From Panorpa germanica (taxonomy: Eukaryota; Arthropoda; Insecta; Mecoptera; Panorpidae): DNA of 64,000 nucleotides. Below, piece after piece: positions 11,601-25,051 of this stretch. The notes beneath the pieces are model-generated. The model searched no databases. It was given only the letters and a program-made list of their open reading frames with translations, and was not told where the DNA came from. Each line of letters begins with the position of its first letter. Within the stretch, counting starts at the first letter, position 1. The stretch covers positions 434,001-498,000 of the forward strand of contig CAVMBN010000126.1 in the NCBI GenBank assembly GCA_963678705.1, read 5' to 3'. The position numbers and the translations under genes are program-made.

Positions 11601-12227
11601 GCACTTATTATTTTGTTTAGAATTTTAAAATGTTTTCCTTATTTCATCTAATGGTCTAAGTGCTTCATCCAATGATAAAACTTGGTTTTCTTTAGCATTC
11701 ATTTTGCTGCTATTTTTATTACATGTATAGTGATTATAGCCATTGTCATTACATGTTTTATGGTTTACTGAATTTTTTCAGAGTTCTTGTTTCTTCATGC
11801 CTCTGATTTTACAATTACGTATTTATTAGTATTTTTTCCTTTATTAGTTTTAACGTTTCGATTATTTAGTAAATACATATCGTCATCTTGTTTATACTAA
11901 TTTCTGTAAAACTCTTTTCTTTGACGGTTGCAGTTACTATCCACTTTGATATTTATTCTACCATTTTGATTTAGCCTTTTAACATTGATGTAGTTACCTA
12001 AATTCTTTTTAAAATTGGATTTTTTATAATTCCACATGTTTAAATTTTCTTCGGTAAAATTAATGTGATTTATTTTATTTAGTGTTTAGTAATGTAATGA
12101 ACGATGCAAACTAAACAACCTTGCTCTTTTCTTTTAAACTAAGTAATTTTACTTGATAATTTTTTTAAATAGCATTATGTAGAGATTATTCTAACCAAGT
12201 TATTAAAACATATTGCGTTTTGTGGTC
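11601..12227. repeat. Repeat Y, copy 1, right part
   Basis: This matches 41355-41628 and then 58794-59190. The junction at about 11870-11890 is the sequence into which the Polinton inserted in copy 2, so it is an approximate Polinton empty site. The minus strand holds decayed coding-like stretches that I do not recognise. Confidence 0.8.
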
Positions 12228-12231
12228 AGAT

Positions 12232-12399
12232 TTTTGTAATTTTAAGAACTGACAACAAACTAACTACTAACTTTTTATTTCCATATAAAATAATAAGAGT
12301 AACAGAAATACATGTGCTGAAAGCAATTTAATATATTCAATAAACACACAAAACAAAAGCTAATTAATAACAAAGCCAACTAAATATGACAAAATTCAA
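12232..12399 (-). repeat. 3' LTR of the copia element
   Basis: About 168 bp. It matches 17453-17492 at its left part and 40133-40255 at its right part, which shows that the other LTR was split at the point where the Helitron array begins. Confidence 0.78.
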
Positions 12400-12581
12400 T
12401 ACTTTTCTTTTATTTTACAGTTAGGTATTTCTGTTTATAGGTTATTTTTGATAGCACTAAGTCCAAGTTTATTACATAACACTATGTGTCTCGGTCTAGG
12501 CAAGGGTTTTGTCAATAAGTCAGCTAGTTGATTTTCAGATTAAATTTTCTTCACGCTGATTTCATCCTCGGTTAAAAGTTT

Positions 12582-14259
12582 TCAAACAAAGAAGTGTCTT
12601 GCACGTATGTGTTTAGTTCTTTTATGGAATTCCGGGTTTTGTGAGAGTTTCAAAGCAGCTTTATTATCAATGTAGAGGTCAGGATTACTTTGTAGCTCCA
12701 CCATATCTGCCATTAGCCTTTTCAGCCACACAGCTTCCTTAGCTGCCTCACTAGCTGCTACAATTTCAGCTTCTGTGGTTGAGATGGCCACTGACGACTG
12801 CCGTTTACTCATCTAGAAAATGCAGCCACATGCATACATGTGTAACAGTCCCATATAGATTCATTAAATATTGATATATTATTACTAACTATTTAGGAAC
12901 CAGAGTAAAGGTTCATAAATAAACTAAAACATAGATTTTTAATAGTTTTAGACGTCTAACTGTCGGGCTCATTATTTAGATTAAGTATTGCTTTATCAAT
13001 AGAACCAACGCATATTATTATTATATTCAAAACTGACGATGTAGTATTTACATTAACTTATAAAAGAAATATTAATTAACTAATCCTTTGTTTAAAGCAC
13101 GTAAAGTTTCAAATAATGTTTATATTAAAATCAAATACTAAAATCCAAAGAAGTGCTGACGAAATGTCATTTGAATTTAAGATAAACATAGCTAGAGTTC
13201 AAATGAGATCATATATTGGAACAAAGACTTTTTAAGCTATATAAACCTAGAAAAAAGGGGATTCACGATCAGTTTATCTAGATCAATCAGTCTATACAGA
13301 TCCCGTCAAATAGGGAGTAGCGCCCCTTAGACGGTTGGTTGAGTTTAAGTCAGTCGCCTCAGTCGCCCCAATATAAAGATTATAAAGTTGCTAAGAATTG
13401 TATTAAATAATTGGTTGTTCAATAAAGAAAATAAAAGTAAATGAATACATTGTTTTATTTATAAAGTACTTAGAGTTAACGGTCGAGTCGCGTTAAAATA
13501 AAGTGATTGTTCAAAGCAGAGATAGCCGCCTGCAGAGCACACAAAGTAAGTAAAACCTAATATATTTATGTAATATTATTAGAAGTACTAAGTCCTGATA
13601 GATAAATAAGACATCCACAATTAGCTCAGGTCATCAGACTCAAGGTGATCCAGAACACTTAAAAGAACCCCCGTTTGAGAGGATTGTAGAATCGCTCTCA
13701 TAAAATAAGTATCTACCACCATATATAGAAGTAGTATATAAGGGGTAGGGTTACACATGCCTAATACTCCAGAAGTGGACCTACCAGTTGTAATGTCCCC
13801 TCCATGATCAGCATCACTATAGCATAACAATACTTTTTCACAATAATTTTTATAAATGATTCCACGATCCAAGGTTTCTTTTATATATCTTGAAATCCTT
13901 TTAACATTCAACTAGTCTTGATAGGATGGATTTTTTAGTGACCTGGACAATACTTTCACTGCGAAAGCTAAATAAGGTCTTGATCAAATCATGAGGTACA
14001 TTAGTGCACCTACAACCTGTCTATATGAATAACCAACAATGTCATTCATTGCTTTTCCTGCTTCAGTAGTAGTTGATGTCTCTAGTGGGGTTGATACAGG
14101 TTTGCATTTTTCCATTTTAAGATTTTCTAAAATCCTTTTAGCATAAGAAGATTGAACTAATTTTATTCCATTTTCAACATGTTCAATTTCTAATCCTAAA
14201 TAAAAATCTGCAGGTTTATATGTTATTTTTAATTCATTTTTCAGATTAATTAGACTGGC
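12582..14259 (-). pseudogene. copia RNase H remnant, interrupted by a solo LTR
   Basis: Minus strand. From about 14259 to 13920 the sequence is the decayed RT-to-RNase H connection. RNase H begins in 13911-13760 (LLCYSDADHGGD, GRSTSGVL) and resumes at 12836-12582 after the inserted LTR, with MSKRQSSVAISTTEAEIVAA, LYIDNKAALKLSQNP and HIRARHFF. These carry the Asp and Glu positions expected for a Ty1/copia RNase H that removes RNA from the RNA-DNA hybrid. There is also a stop just upstream of MSKRQ. Not functional. Confidence 0.85.
12841..13755 (+). mobile_element. Solo LTR inserted in copia RNase H
   Basis: The 915-bp insert begins TGTAACAG and ends GGGTTACA. It is flanked by CATG at 12837-12840 and 13756-13759, and removing it makes the copia RNase H reading continuous. 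In plus orientation it contains a TATA-like GCTATATAAACC at about 13240 and an AATAAA at about 13424, as an LTR promoter and poly(A) signal would. No coding. The parent family is unknown; the 4-bp duplication suggests a gypsy-type element. Confidence 0.75.
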
Positions 14260-14841
14260 TTAACATTTCTTGACAATTTGACGCCAAAAGTCCGTCATCA
14301 ACATAAATAAAGTCAACATAAGTTTTTTATTTCCATTTTTCATTACAAATAAACATGAATCAGCATCACTTTGCTTAAACCCAAATTTATACAAAAATTC
14401 AATAAAGCGCAGATTCCAGCATCGAGGTGCTTGGTTCAGTCCATACAAACTCTTCTGCAGTCTACAAACAAGTGCACTACCATCTTTGTATCCATTAGGT
14501 TGCTTCATATAAAAATGACTTCCTTCATTATCAATATTTCCATACAGAAATGCAGTAGATACATCAAATTGAATCAATTGCAACTTTTCATCTGCAGCAA
14601 CGCTTATCAGAGCTCTAACTGTACTCATTCTAGCCAGTGGGCTGAAGGTTTGATTGTAATCAACATCCTTCTTCTGCATATACCCTTTTATAACCAATCG
14701 AGCTTTAAAACATTCTATAAATCCATTTGGGTTTTTCTTTACTTTGTATACCCATTTACAAGGTATGGGTTTTATACCATCAGGCAATTTTTCTAATACC
14801 CAGGTACGGTTGTCTAATAAGGACTTCATTTGCTGATCCAT
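14260..14841 (-). pseudogene. copia reverse transcriptase
   Basis: The minus-strand frame of 193 codons shows the Ty1/copia RT order: LLDNRTWVLEKLP, CKWVYKVKKNPNG, ARLVIKGYMQKK, the first catalytic Asp in QFDVSTAFLYG, and LQKSLYGLNQAPRCW. The YVDD box is present at about 14300-14330 but in the next frame (IYVDDGLLA), so a frameshift just before it breaks the enzyme. Confidence 0.9.
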
Positions 14842-14871
14842 AGCAAATTTTCATTTAGATTAATACTGGCT

Positions 14872-16128
14872 CTACACAGCCTCTTCATATGTAGTTGGTT
14901 CATTATAGTCATTCATAATGGTATCACAAGACATTACAAAATCGGTATATCTTTGAAGTGGTTTTAAAGAACTTCTGTCACGAAGTCTAGGAACGGTAGA
15001 TCTTCCAAGATTTTCTAATTCTTCCAATTCATCCTCACCCGATATTTCTTCTTGTGAACTGTTAGAAGACAAATCCTCATCAGCATCAGGAGGATTTTCA
15101 CAAATTTCCTTCTGAGAAGGTACAATATTTGCATTTTCTAACAACTGATTTGGTATGACAGTGACATTACCAACACTTAAAGAAAGAGGTCTTTCATTAA
15201 ATACAACATCACGACTTCGAATGAAAGTACCACTTTTGCACAAAATCCTATAACCATCAGTGTCATAGCCAACAAGTATACCCTTTAAGGCCTTTTTGTC
15301 CATTTTCTTTCGCTTCTGTTTTGAAACATGACCATAGCAATCTAAACCTATTATTCTCAGATGCTTTATATAAGGCCGTTTCTTATGCCATAACCCGTAT
15401 GGAGTTTTTTCTAAAATACTAGAAGCTCCAGTTCTATTTAATACATATGTGGCAGCATTTACAAATTCTTTTCATAAGAACTGTGGTAAATCATTTCTTG
15501 AATGCATCATGGCTCGGGCAGTCTCTACGACAGTGCGATTCTGCCTTTTAAAAAGATTTTACTGTGGTGTATATGAGTTAGTCAATCTTTGGGTAATCCC
15601 CTACTCTTGTAATATTTTTCTTACCACAATACTATCGTATTCCCCTCCATTGTCACTCAAAATAACTCTTACACGGTAACCAGCATTTTCCGGTGCAGCA
15701 AGCATTAATTTTAATTTTTCAGGTACTTCAGACTTCTCTCTCATAAAGTATACAAATCTAAATCTAGAGAATTCATCTTTAAATATCACATATTATTTAG
15801 ATCCAGATTTAGATGATTCAAAAGGACCACATACGTCACTAGATATTAGCATACCTGGTTTATCAGCTTTATCTTTGGTTCCAAATTTTCTTCTATGAGT
15901 TTTACCGTAAACACAGCCTTCACACAGCTCAGTGTCCAGTTTGACCTCAATCCCAAGTTCTCTTTTAATTGTGGCTTTCACATGCCGTTTATTTTGATGT
16001 CCCATCCTTTCACGGTACAGTTGCAAAATATCATTACTGTTCACAGTATTTACAGAAACTTGAGGAAAAACAATTCTTATGTCTAGTTTATATAAACCAC
16101 TAGGGTGATTTCTACTCCCATACAACAT
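14872..16128 (-). pseudogene. copia integrase and linker
   Basis: Minus strand. 16128-15793 carries the pre-integrase zinc site (RMGHQNKRH and CEGCVYGKTHRR) and the first catalytic Asp (ISSDVCGPF). 15789-15601 carries the second (VILSDNGGEY), and about 15545 the Glu (NRTVVETARAMM). 15303-14872 is the less conserved linker to RT, with the GILVGYDTDGYRILC block at its start. Stops at about 15790, 15600 and within 15450-15560 separate the pieces. Confidence 0.85.
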
Positions 16129-16293
16129 AATCTTCCCATTTATTTAAAATTGGCAACCAGCAACATTGGAAACAAATTCACTATTAATTTGTTTGTCATG
16201 AGCAGCTGAAGTAGAAAACAGATTTTTCTTAATATCAGGGACGTACCACACATCTATTAAAGTTAGGTTGTTCCATTGGTTATTAGTCATTGC

Positions 16294-17250
16294 TTAAACA
16301 TGAACAGTACCTTTAGCTACAGCTTTAACAAAATCACCATTTGCAGTCATTACATTACGAGTAATATTTCCATCAAATGGTGTGTACTCAGAGAACACAT
16401 CACTTCTATTTACTATGTGACTTGTCGCTCCACTGTTAACATAGAGAAAATCATCACTTTCTTCAGTATTCAGAACAAGATTTGACGACGCAAAAAGTAT
16501 ATTTGACTCATTTGTCCTACATGCCTTATCATTTGATTTATTACTTTTCTCAGGTTTAGGTCTTACATCTGCCTTCCATTTATTACAAAAAATTATTTTA
16601 AGTGGACCTTTACAATAAATACAAATATATTGCTTTTGGTTAGATTTATATCCTCTATATTTCTTAATCTTACTACTACCAGAGGGTTTATGAGTAAGAA
16701 GTGCTTCATGACTTATGTTCTCTTTCCCATTTAACGCCCTCTCATACATGTGTTCATGTGTAGTGAGGTTATCTAAGGTCCGTTCTTTTTTTGACACAAG
16801 CATCCAACTAGATCTAAATGAAAAGTAAATTTCAGGCAAAGAACCCAATATTTTACAAGTTAATAATAAATCTGGCAATTCTGAACTTCCATCTTTTGTA
16901 AGTTCAACATTCAAATCACCCCAGATGTTTTTCAATTTAGAGGTATGACTTGCAATGTCATCTAATTCATTTTTCTTATAACTAAAAAGTTGTAGGCACA
17001 AATCAAAGGCTCAATCCTCAACAGACCCATCAAAGAGCCGATTGAGTTCACTACAAACTTCAGCTGAACTTATAAATCTCATTACAAGTTTTAGAATGTC
17101 CTCAGTCATGTTTGTAGTCAGCACTAACAGAGCACAGCTATCAATTTTAAGAAAATCTTCAAGTTTCTTATTATATTCCGATTTCTCAATTGTCGTTGCA
17201 CCTAGCTCAGGCAGCTGAGGGGCTTTCATTTTACCTTCCACAACATCCAT
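16294..17250 (-). pseudogene. copia gag and protease
   Basis: Minus strand, two frames. Gag starts at ATG 17250 and shifts frame near 17005. The zinc knuckle at about 16630-16590 is damaged: CIYCKGPLKIIFC lacks the usual Gly-His. Protease is at about 16450 as FLYVNSGATSH, where the catalytic Asp of the DSGA box is Asn, so protease is inactive. Confidence 0.82.
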
Positions 17251-17440
17251 TGCTCCCTTTATGCTACGTAAAAGAATTACAACTTTTTATTCCATTTAGT
17301 TCAATTACTTTTACCTTCAAGTAAACCAATTTGCATTCTTAGGGAATCCATTTTTCACACACGTGATTATGTAGTTCTAGGTAACCAAAAATATAATAAC
17401 AGAAACGCAGAACAAATATTTAATCTTTTTTAAAGAACTA

Positions 17441-17518
17441 GGTACCATAACCTTTTGTAATTTTAAGAACTGACAACAAACTAACTACTAACTAACTATT
17501 GTATATTATATCTTTTTA
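17441..17518 (-). repeat. copia primer site and first part of the split 5' LTR
   Basis: The minus strand at 17441-17452 reads GGTTATGGTACC, like the copia-type primer site. 17453-17492 matches the 3' LTR. About 20 extra bases follow, then TTTTTA, and the Helitron array begins at TC 17519. The rest of the LTR is at 40133-40257. Confidence 0.72.
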
Positions 17519-20020
17519 TCATCTACCTATTATAATGTTCGTAATGTTCCAATTTAACATGGAAAACTCATAAGAACTCATAGATATTTATATATATATA
17601 TAGAGCGTTATTTATATATTTATATATTTATTTATATATATATCCGGTAACAAAATCGTATATGGTATCTTCTAAACGGCGCCTACAAAGTTCTTCAAAT
17701 TTTGGTATGATGTAAAGGACGAATTTCTAAGACTTTCTACGTCCCTGAATTTTTCCCTGAATTTCCGTGGAAAAACTTATACTGGAAAAACTGGAAAATT
17801 CGAAAAAATACTTTTGCTAATATCTGACGAACTAGAAAAGATAGAAAACTGAAATTTGGTGTGTGTATTGAGATCATAATTGTACACATTTGCCAATAGT
17901 TGGAAATTGGAAATTTAAGTTCAGTAGCGGCGCGAATTTCCGGGGGCAATGTTAGAATAGAGTTAGGACGTTGAAATTTAATATGTAGGCTCGCTGTAGA
18001 CAGTTATTAATTAAAAAAAAAAACAGCCCCAAATTTCCAGTGGCGGCGGGAGTTGAGACAGTAAAAGCCAGAAATATTGAAAATGTAGTATTATAACTTA
18101 GGGTATGTATGGAGACACTAATTGCGCATGTTTGCCAATAATTAGATTACCAAAATTTTAATTCAGTAGCGGCGTGATTTTTTGGGGGCAATGTCGCAAC
18201 AGAGCTAGAACGTTAAAATTTGGAACAAGGGCCATATATAGAGTGTCATTAAAGACACACTATAGAAATTTGCAACTTTCCAGAGGCGGCGGGCGCTGTG
18301 GGCCAAAAACCAGATATTTGAAATATATGGAGATGAAAGGCTATAGTTTAGAATATATATTCTTAGATACAAATAAAATATATTCTCGTGCTAAAATTTG
18401 ACAAACTTGTTTAGTAGCGGAGGTATGTGGGGGGTACTAAAGCTAAAATATAAATACAAAGCTGAAATTTAGTATGCAGATATAGATTGACATTATTATT
18501 ACGAAAATATAAAAAAAACTACATTTTCTTAAGTGCAACATTAGAGTGGCGAGTGATAAACCGAATATAAGAACAATATAGAGGTACAACGATGATATTT
18601 TGCATGTAGAATATTAAATAGAAGCTAAATAGTTCTCTATAAGTCAGATATTCAAATTACATTCAGTAGTAGAATTGGATTGATTTTTGGTGCGTTTGTT
18701 GTGCTGTGAAATCGAACAGGAGTAAGAGGTATAGGGGGGAAATAGTTAACAGCCCCAAATATCAAAAAATAGAAAAAGTGAAAAAATAGAAACTATGCAT
18801 GTGCATATTTGCGAAAATAAATTTAACTTTAGTAGCGGCGTGAAATTGGGGAAGTGGGGGGCGGGAAAAAGCTTTGCCAAAGAACTCAATTTTGAAATTT
18901 CGATCATTTATAAAAGTAGGGGTAGATAAAGGTAGAGAGAGTTGCTACGAGCAAAATAGATTGCTATGCCTAAAATATGACAATTTTATATCAGGAGCGG
19001 GGATTAATGGGGAGACTAATAATATAACGTAAATATAAATACGAAATATAGAGTGTAAGATTACAGTACAGTTTTAATCATGTAAATGAATTGCTGTAAT
19101 ATCGAATTGGTAGTGTCTGATTGGAAAAGAGTGTGGCGCTGGGGTTCAGTTCTAAGTAACGGTGGTGTTAGAAGTAGTGGCGATAGATTATAATGGCTCT
19201 GGGAGGTAACCGTATTGCAGAATATGTGCTTTGGTGCTAAAAGTGAGGGTGGCGGGGTATTGGGATTGAATCGAAAGTGCAATAACGGGAAGGAAAAGGC
19301 CTAGAGATGAGATTATTAGGAGCGAACTGCTAGGCTTTCTTAAAAACATAAATGAATTGATGTAATTAGTAGGTTTACATTGAAATTAGTGACAATTTTA
19401 TCAAAGATTTATCTTATCTAATAATTATTAAAAAATAATGTACTTCTAAGGATGAAAATTAGTATGCAGGTTGCCAGTAAAGTATTAATTTGGAAAACTA
19501 ATTGTTAAGAGATTAGTACACAGGGGGTGGAAGCGCAGAATTATTTAATGATTGCGCTAAACGGGGGGGTATAGGAAAGTGCCCTAATAAGCGATGATGT
19601 TCAGTTAAGCTGTAGTGTTGCAAGTGGGCGCATTATGGCAAAGGTGCAGATGATTACATTTAAAAGTGCGAGAACGATACAGAGCATGGAGCCAAGAGGT
19701 GCTTGATGTTTAGGGGCGGGGCAGTGGACATTGTTCAATACTGTGCTTCATTATGGTAAATGATAATATTACGCAGCGGGGGCGCTGTAAAAGTACTCTA
19801 AGGACCGATGATGCTCAGGGAAGAAGCGATGCAGAGTGCTAAAAGTAGGAGGCGCTTCATGGCAGAAGTTTAGAGGAATCAAATTAAAAGTTCGGAAACG
19901 TAAGAGAGCATGGAGCCAAGAGGTGACGATTGGGGCTTATGGGCGGGGGCACTGGAGACTGGTCAATACAGTGCTTTATTACTGTAAATAAAGGAATTAT
20001 AACAAAATAATATTTTGCAT

Positions 20021-21311
20021 TTTATTTGCGATATATACAGCAGACTTGGAGGGGGTAATGGAAAGAGAACAAGATGGGGGGTGCTTATAGGAAGACACTA
20101 CAAGATATGGACTTTAGCATACGCTGAAGATATAGTCCTGTTGGCAAAAAGGGAAGGAGAGCTGCAGGAGATGGCTCACCGGCTAGGGAGATATATAGAC
20201 AGGAAAGGACTAGAGTTAAATGTGGAAAAGACAAAAATTATGGTATTTAAAAAAGGGGGTGGAAAAAGAAGACATAAAAGGTGGAAATACAAGACAGAGG
20301 ACATTGAGGAAGTAGAAGAATTCAAATATCTGTGCTACACTTTTAAAAAGAACAATGGAGAAGAGGCTCAGATAAGGGAGGTAGCAAAGAAGGCGGAGCT
20401 AGCAATGCGACGGGTATGGGGACTAAGGGAAAAGGTATTTGGGGGGGACATACAAAAGAGAATATGGATGTTTGATAGACTGATAGCCAGTATGATGTTG
20501 TATGGAGCAGAGGTTTGGGGGTGGAAGTAGCAAGAAAAGTTGGCAAGAATACAGGTGAGATATATTAAATGGGTTCTATGGCTGGACAGGTGCACGCCAG
20601 GATAAATGGCTATGGAGGAGCTAAAAAGGGATAAGATACGAATTAAAACAGGGGAAAGAGCAGTAAAATACGAGCAGAAATTCCACAGAGCGGAAAGAAA
20701 AATTTTAAAGTAAATAAGAGAGGATAGCATAAAGAATGGGGAAAGGAGGAGGTACAAAAAAGAGAAAATAGTACTTTGAAAGGAACGGAATGGCGATCAA
20801 GGAGGCAGAGAGGAGAAGAGAAGAAGGTGGAAGAGGAGCTAAGGAGAAGGGATAAGGAGATACAACAGCAGGAGAGAATGGGAAAAATAGAAAAAAGTAA
20901 CTACAATAAAAGATATAAAAGGTTATAAAAAAATACTGTGCCTCAGTACCTTATAGAAAAAGACATAAAACACATAAGAAGAATAGCAAGGTTTAGATTG
21001 GGAAATGAGGAAAAAGGAAACAGATACTGGGAAAAGAGTGAGGAAAGAAAGTGTGAAAGTGTGAATTGTGGGAGCACATTAAGTTTGAGGGTAAGGAAAA
21101 AGTAGCTAGCGAAAGGAATATTGGCCAGCTATTAAAGGGAGGCAGTGAAGGAAAGAGGTGGATGGCGGAAATAGTAAGAAGGAAAGGAAAAACAGAAGAA
21201 TAAATAAGTTGGTGGAGAATAATGTAAATTTAATTGTAAGTTGAAGTATATGAAATGTATTAAGAATGTAGATTGTAAAGCCGAAAGGCGAACAATAAAC
21301 AATATTTCAGG
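20021..21311 (+). mobile_element. 5'-truncated LINE fragment (RT C-terminal part), broken
   Basis: Open from about 20033 to 20530, then many stops. It shows the RT catalytic box as AYAEDIVLLAK (YADD with the second Asp changed to Glu), then KGLELNVEKTKIMVFKKGG, EFKYLCYTFKKNNGEEA and MLYGAEVWGW, the usual order after the RT core in a R1/jockey-like LINE. The tail ends AAAGGCGAACAATAAACAAT. H4 lacks this insert at about 39200, so an empty site is present. No poly(A) tail is obvious. Confidence 0.82.
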
Positions 21312-21363
21312 ATTATTTTCTATTTATCAAATAACTTTTATTTATTCACAAATATTAAATACA

Positions 21364-21392
21364 CGTCGCTTTGCGACGGGGCGAAGCGCTAG
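21364..21392 (+). terminator. Helitron 3' terminus of H1 (hairpin plus CTAG)
   Basis: Stem CGTCGC/GCGACG, loop TTT, then GGGCGAAGCG and CTAG. H2 begins at the next base. Confidence 0.8.
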
Positions 21393-22180
21393 TCCTATAT
21401 TATAATGTTCCAACTGTTTGTTAATATTCTTATATTCTTATGATCTTATGATCTTATGTTTGGTACTGAATTTTGTATGGCAGCGCTAAAACGGCTCCCA
21501 CGATCTTTTTGAAAATTTCCTATTTCGTAGAGAAAAAAATTCTAAGACTTTTGGTGTCCCCGGATTTTTCCCTGAATTTTCTGGAAACCCGTTATTTTGG
21601 AAAAACTGGAAAAAAAGTGAGCCCTTTTTTGCTGTATTACTTTGAGTTGGTAAGAGATAGAAAGTTGAAATTTTGCATGTGTATTAAGGTATTCAATGCT
21701 GACATTTTTCAAAAATTAGAAATTCAAAAAGTGAAAAAGGGGGGGTTGAAGAAATTCGGGGGCCCGGTAGGGAACATTGGAGAAAATTCATATTCTGGAT
21801 TCTAGAATAATTAAGTATATTATTAATAAAAGAAAATTCAAAATTTTAAAATTTTATTTGGGGGCACGGGGGCAGTATTTGCCGAGAGTAAAAATTGTGC
21901 TCGAAAGTTGAAATTTTGTATATAGGCTAACCTTGGTAACTTATTTACGAATCGAAGAAAAAAATCTCAAATTTTAAAAAAAAGTTGGTCAAATAACGCA
22001 TAAATTGAAAATATTTTTTATTTTGATAAAAAAAATATATTTTTTTAGTCAGTTTGTATGAAAAATTATTTGTTTTTATATGTAGAATTTATATAGAACG
22101 ATTTGAATATTTCAATTTAAAAAGGGAATTAAATTTTGACATGAAATAAAAACCACACACTTGTGTACTGTAACTGTAAC

Positions 22181-25051
22181 GACATACCACCACAAAAATA
22201 CAATAAATCGTAATACAATTAAAATTCACGCCAAGCAGAACTCAGATATATAAAAAATGCTAAAATCTCTTTAATACCAAAGGTGTATCGATAAAAATTA
22301 AAGTAAAAGTTTACTCTCATGATAAATTATATTAGTGTAAAACAACTCCAATACACCCCCTACAGTACAAAAGTTGCTAGGAGTACTGTCATATCGGTAC
22401 GGGGTATGTATGTGTTATAACACACAGAGTCGGTTTGCTTTGAGAATAGTAGCCGCTCATCCAACCCGCTGATTTACGTCGGAATTCGCCGTCGCTTAAA
22501 TATGGTTTCGTACTGCGACTGGCCTAAGAACCCAACTATTTAAAGAACGTCACTATTTAAAATGTTTACACAACGTAATTATACTAAATTTTAAAAGATT
22601 TTTTTTTTAAATGTAAACAAATGAACACATATTAACAGTTTATTGATATAAAAACTTTGGGGCTAGATTCCTGTAAACATTTATATACTCAATGTGACGG
22701 TGCATATGCATATGGATCTGTATTGTAATATACAATATATATGTTTGCCATACATGTATGTATAAGTTTAACTGGTTGAATGTATGGTAATTGTTTACTA
22801 ATGCTCTACTGCAATGTTTTATATTTTTCATGTTGGTTCCCTGTACTGTGTACTGTGTACTGTGTGTATTGTATTTGTTTATAGCGGGAAACGTTGGTTT
22901 CGTTTTTTTTATGTTGCATTCTTTGCAAATATTTTGGAGGGAATAGATACAAATAAATAAAGTGAATATCTTCAGTCTGTTAAAGTCAGTGCAGTTGGTT
23001 GAGTTACTACAGATTATTATATTTTTTGCATAAAGTTATAAATATTAATTGTTTTCTTAAGTGGTTAATAATAATTTCTTTATGTAATAAATCTATACAT
23101 ATTGATTTATATTACATTTTAATTGATATAAGGTAAGTTTTCTATAATCTTATTTATATTTGCATTTATATTTCTACGTTGTTACAATATGAGTTGTGTA
23201 AACCTTTTTTAACGATAGTAATAATTGTCTTATATTCTATGTAATATTACACGATTCATGAGTATTAGTTTAGAAATATTTCAATAGTAAATAAAAATGT
23301 TATATTTCCGTACCAAATATTGAAACATATTAATAGTGTAAAATGTTCTGTAGTAAATAACAATTACTATGACAGTACCTAAAATATAACTTTTGTTACT
23401 CGCTAATAGATAAAATTTAACTGTGCTAAAAGTGAAACTTTCAAATATTTACATTATTTACTGATGATAACAAAATGCTTTAATTAACAATGCAACTTAT
23501 TTAAAATATGGTTTAATAATTATACTATGTTTTTCAGGTATTGAGACATATATTGTGTTTCTCTTGCTGTCAAAGTAAAGTGGCCCGTAATATATTTAGT
23601 AAAGGTAAGTTATTAATAACTTACAGTTAATAATCTAATCTATTTCTGTATTTTATTCTAAATTAATTCAATCTTTCATATTTTTTTTATCTGTGGCTCG
23701 ATGCAAAAAGGCAAATGTCAAAACTTCCACATTTTAGAAAGGCTTATTAATAATGTTATTAAAAATTATTTTAATTCTAACATATTTAGTCTTTGGTTCA
23801 AACAGAAAAGGACTATTTTAGTATGGTTGGTAGTTGTTAAAGTTAACAGTTCAGTATTGATGTTTAACACTTTTAGCTTCTACCGATATTAGTTAATTGA
23901 TATCGATATTGGCCAAACATACATCTCTGTTATTGATTGAGATCTAAATTTGACTGCTTACCATTTTAAGCATTGCAGAAATGATTCAGTCAGAACTCCA
24001 GTTTACATGTCATATGGCTGGAAATTATACATGTTTCAGTATTGAAACGAAAATGTGAAATTTAAATCAAAGACAGACAAGTCATTCAGACAGCAGTTTT
24101 ACCAAATCTGTTTGACATTGCATAATTACACCTGTCATTACATAACTAAAATGATTTGTAATCTGTTTTCGATATTCATTACATATTTAATACCTTCAGT
24201 AAAAATTACAAGAGGCTAATTTTGCTTTTAGAAAAATGAAATTATTTTATTTGTTTCAGATTCTTGAATGATACACATTATACTTATTATATATTGCTGC
24301 TATATTAATTTTGAGCTAAGACGAGTATAATTTTTATTACTGGTTTGTTAATTTTATTTATTTATAAATGTTTTATATTCTACATTGTAAAAATATTCGT
24401 CGAAATAATGCTTAAGACACCTCTTTCTTATGCTTAAGCTACACTGCGAAAAAGAATAGTACAGAAATAAATCCATCACTTGAATCATACAAATGTATAT
24501 ATGTTAACGGAAATAATTTATATTTTTATTGTTATTATTTCTGGAGTATTCTTTTCCGCAGTGCAGCCCTAGCGTAAGAAAAAGGCGTCTAAAGCATGTT
24601 TTCAATCCATTCTGTTTACAATGCATGTTTTATTATTCATGTTTCACATTTATTATTCACATTTTAAATAAACTTATGTTCTTGCATGTTACTTTAGTTT
24701 CCACAAAATATTTTAGTTTCCATAAACATTTACCTTTATGTTATAGATTAACGTAGCCATATATATTTTTAATTATCGTATTGTTTTTTTTAATTTTAGG
24801 AAAATAAGAATTTAAATCACTCCATTGGACATATGTTTATATATATAAGTATATATTACAATATACGTGAGGACATATTTTCTGTGGCGTATGTTACATT
24901 CCAGAGATCTTTTAAGGAGCTTAGTATATTATATTAAAATATTTGCTTATTTCTTTTATTTAATCTTTATTCATTACCTATATCTAATAATAGTTTAGTT
25001 AATACTTTTAAATTTTATTTTATATATAACATATTTATTTGTTTCTTCAAT
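22181..25051 (+). other. H2 leader region with possible splice signals
   Basis: No recognisable protein. A 67-bp stretch at 23538-23604 is bounded by TTTTTCAG and GTAAGT and looks like an internal exon. Further acceptor-like sites are TTTGTTTCAG near 24261 and TTTTAATTTTAG near 24799. These could be untranslated exons of the Helitron transcript or a captured fragment; no frame supports either choice. Confidence 0.3.

Larger units (their letters stand above)
17519..21392 (+). mobile_element. Helitron H1, non-coding, first unit of the array
   Basis: Starts TCATCTACCTATTATAATG after an A and ends with hairpin CGTCGCTTTGCGACG (21364-21378), spacer and CTAG (21389-21392). It is a near-full-length sister of H4 (35583-39280). 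The body is a set of degenerate units of about 120 bp, each with a GTAGCGGCG or GGCGGCGGG core (near 17921, 18041, 18165, 18283, 18411 and 18832). It has no Rep/helicase, so it would be mobilised in trans. A LINE fragment is inserted near its 3' end. Confidence 0.82.

Noticed and set aside
19061..19282. 73-codon minus-strand open frame in H1, also open in H4 (38189-38410)
   Set aside because: The two Helitrons are near-identical copies, so a shared open frame is expected; the peptide is low in features and several residues differ without pattern.
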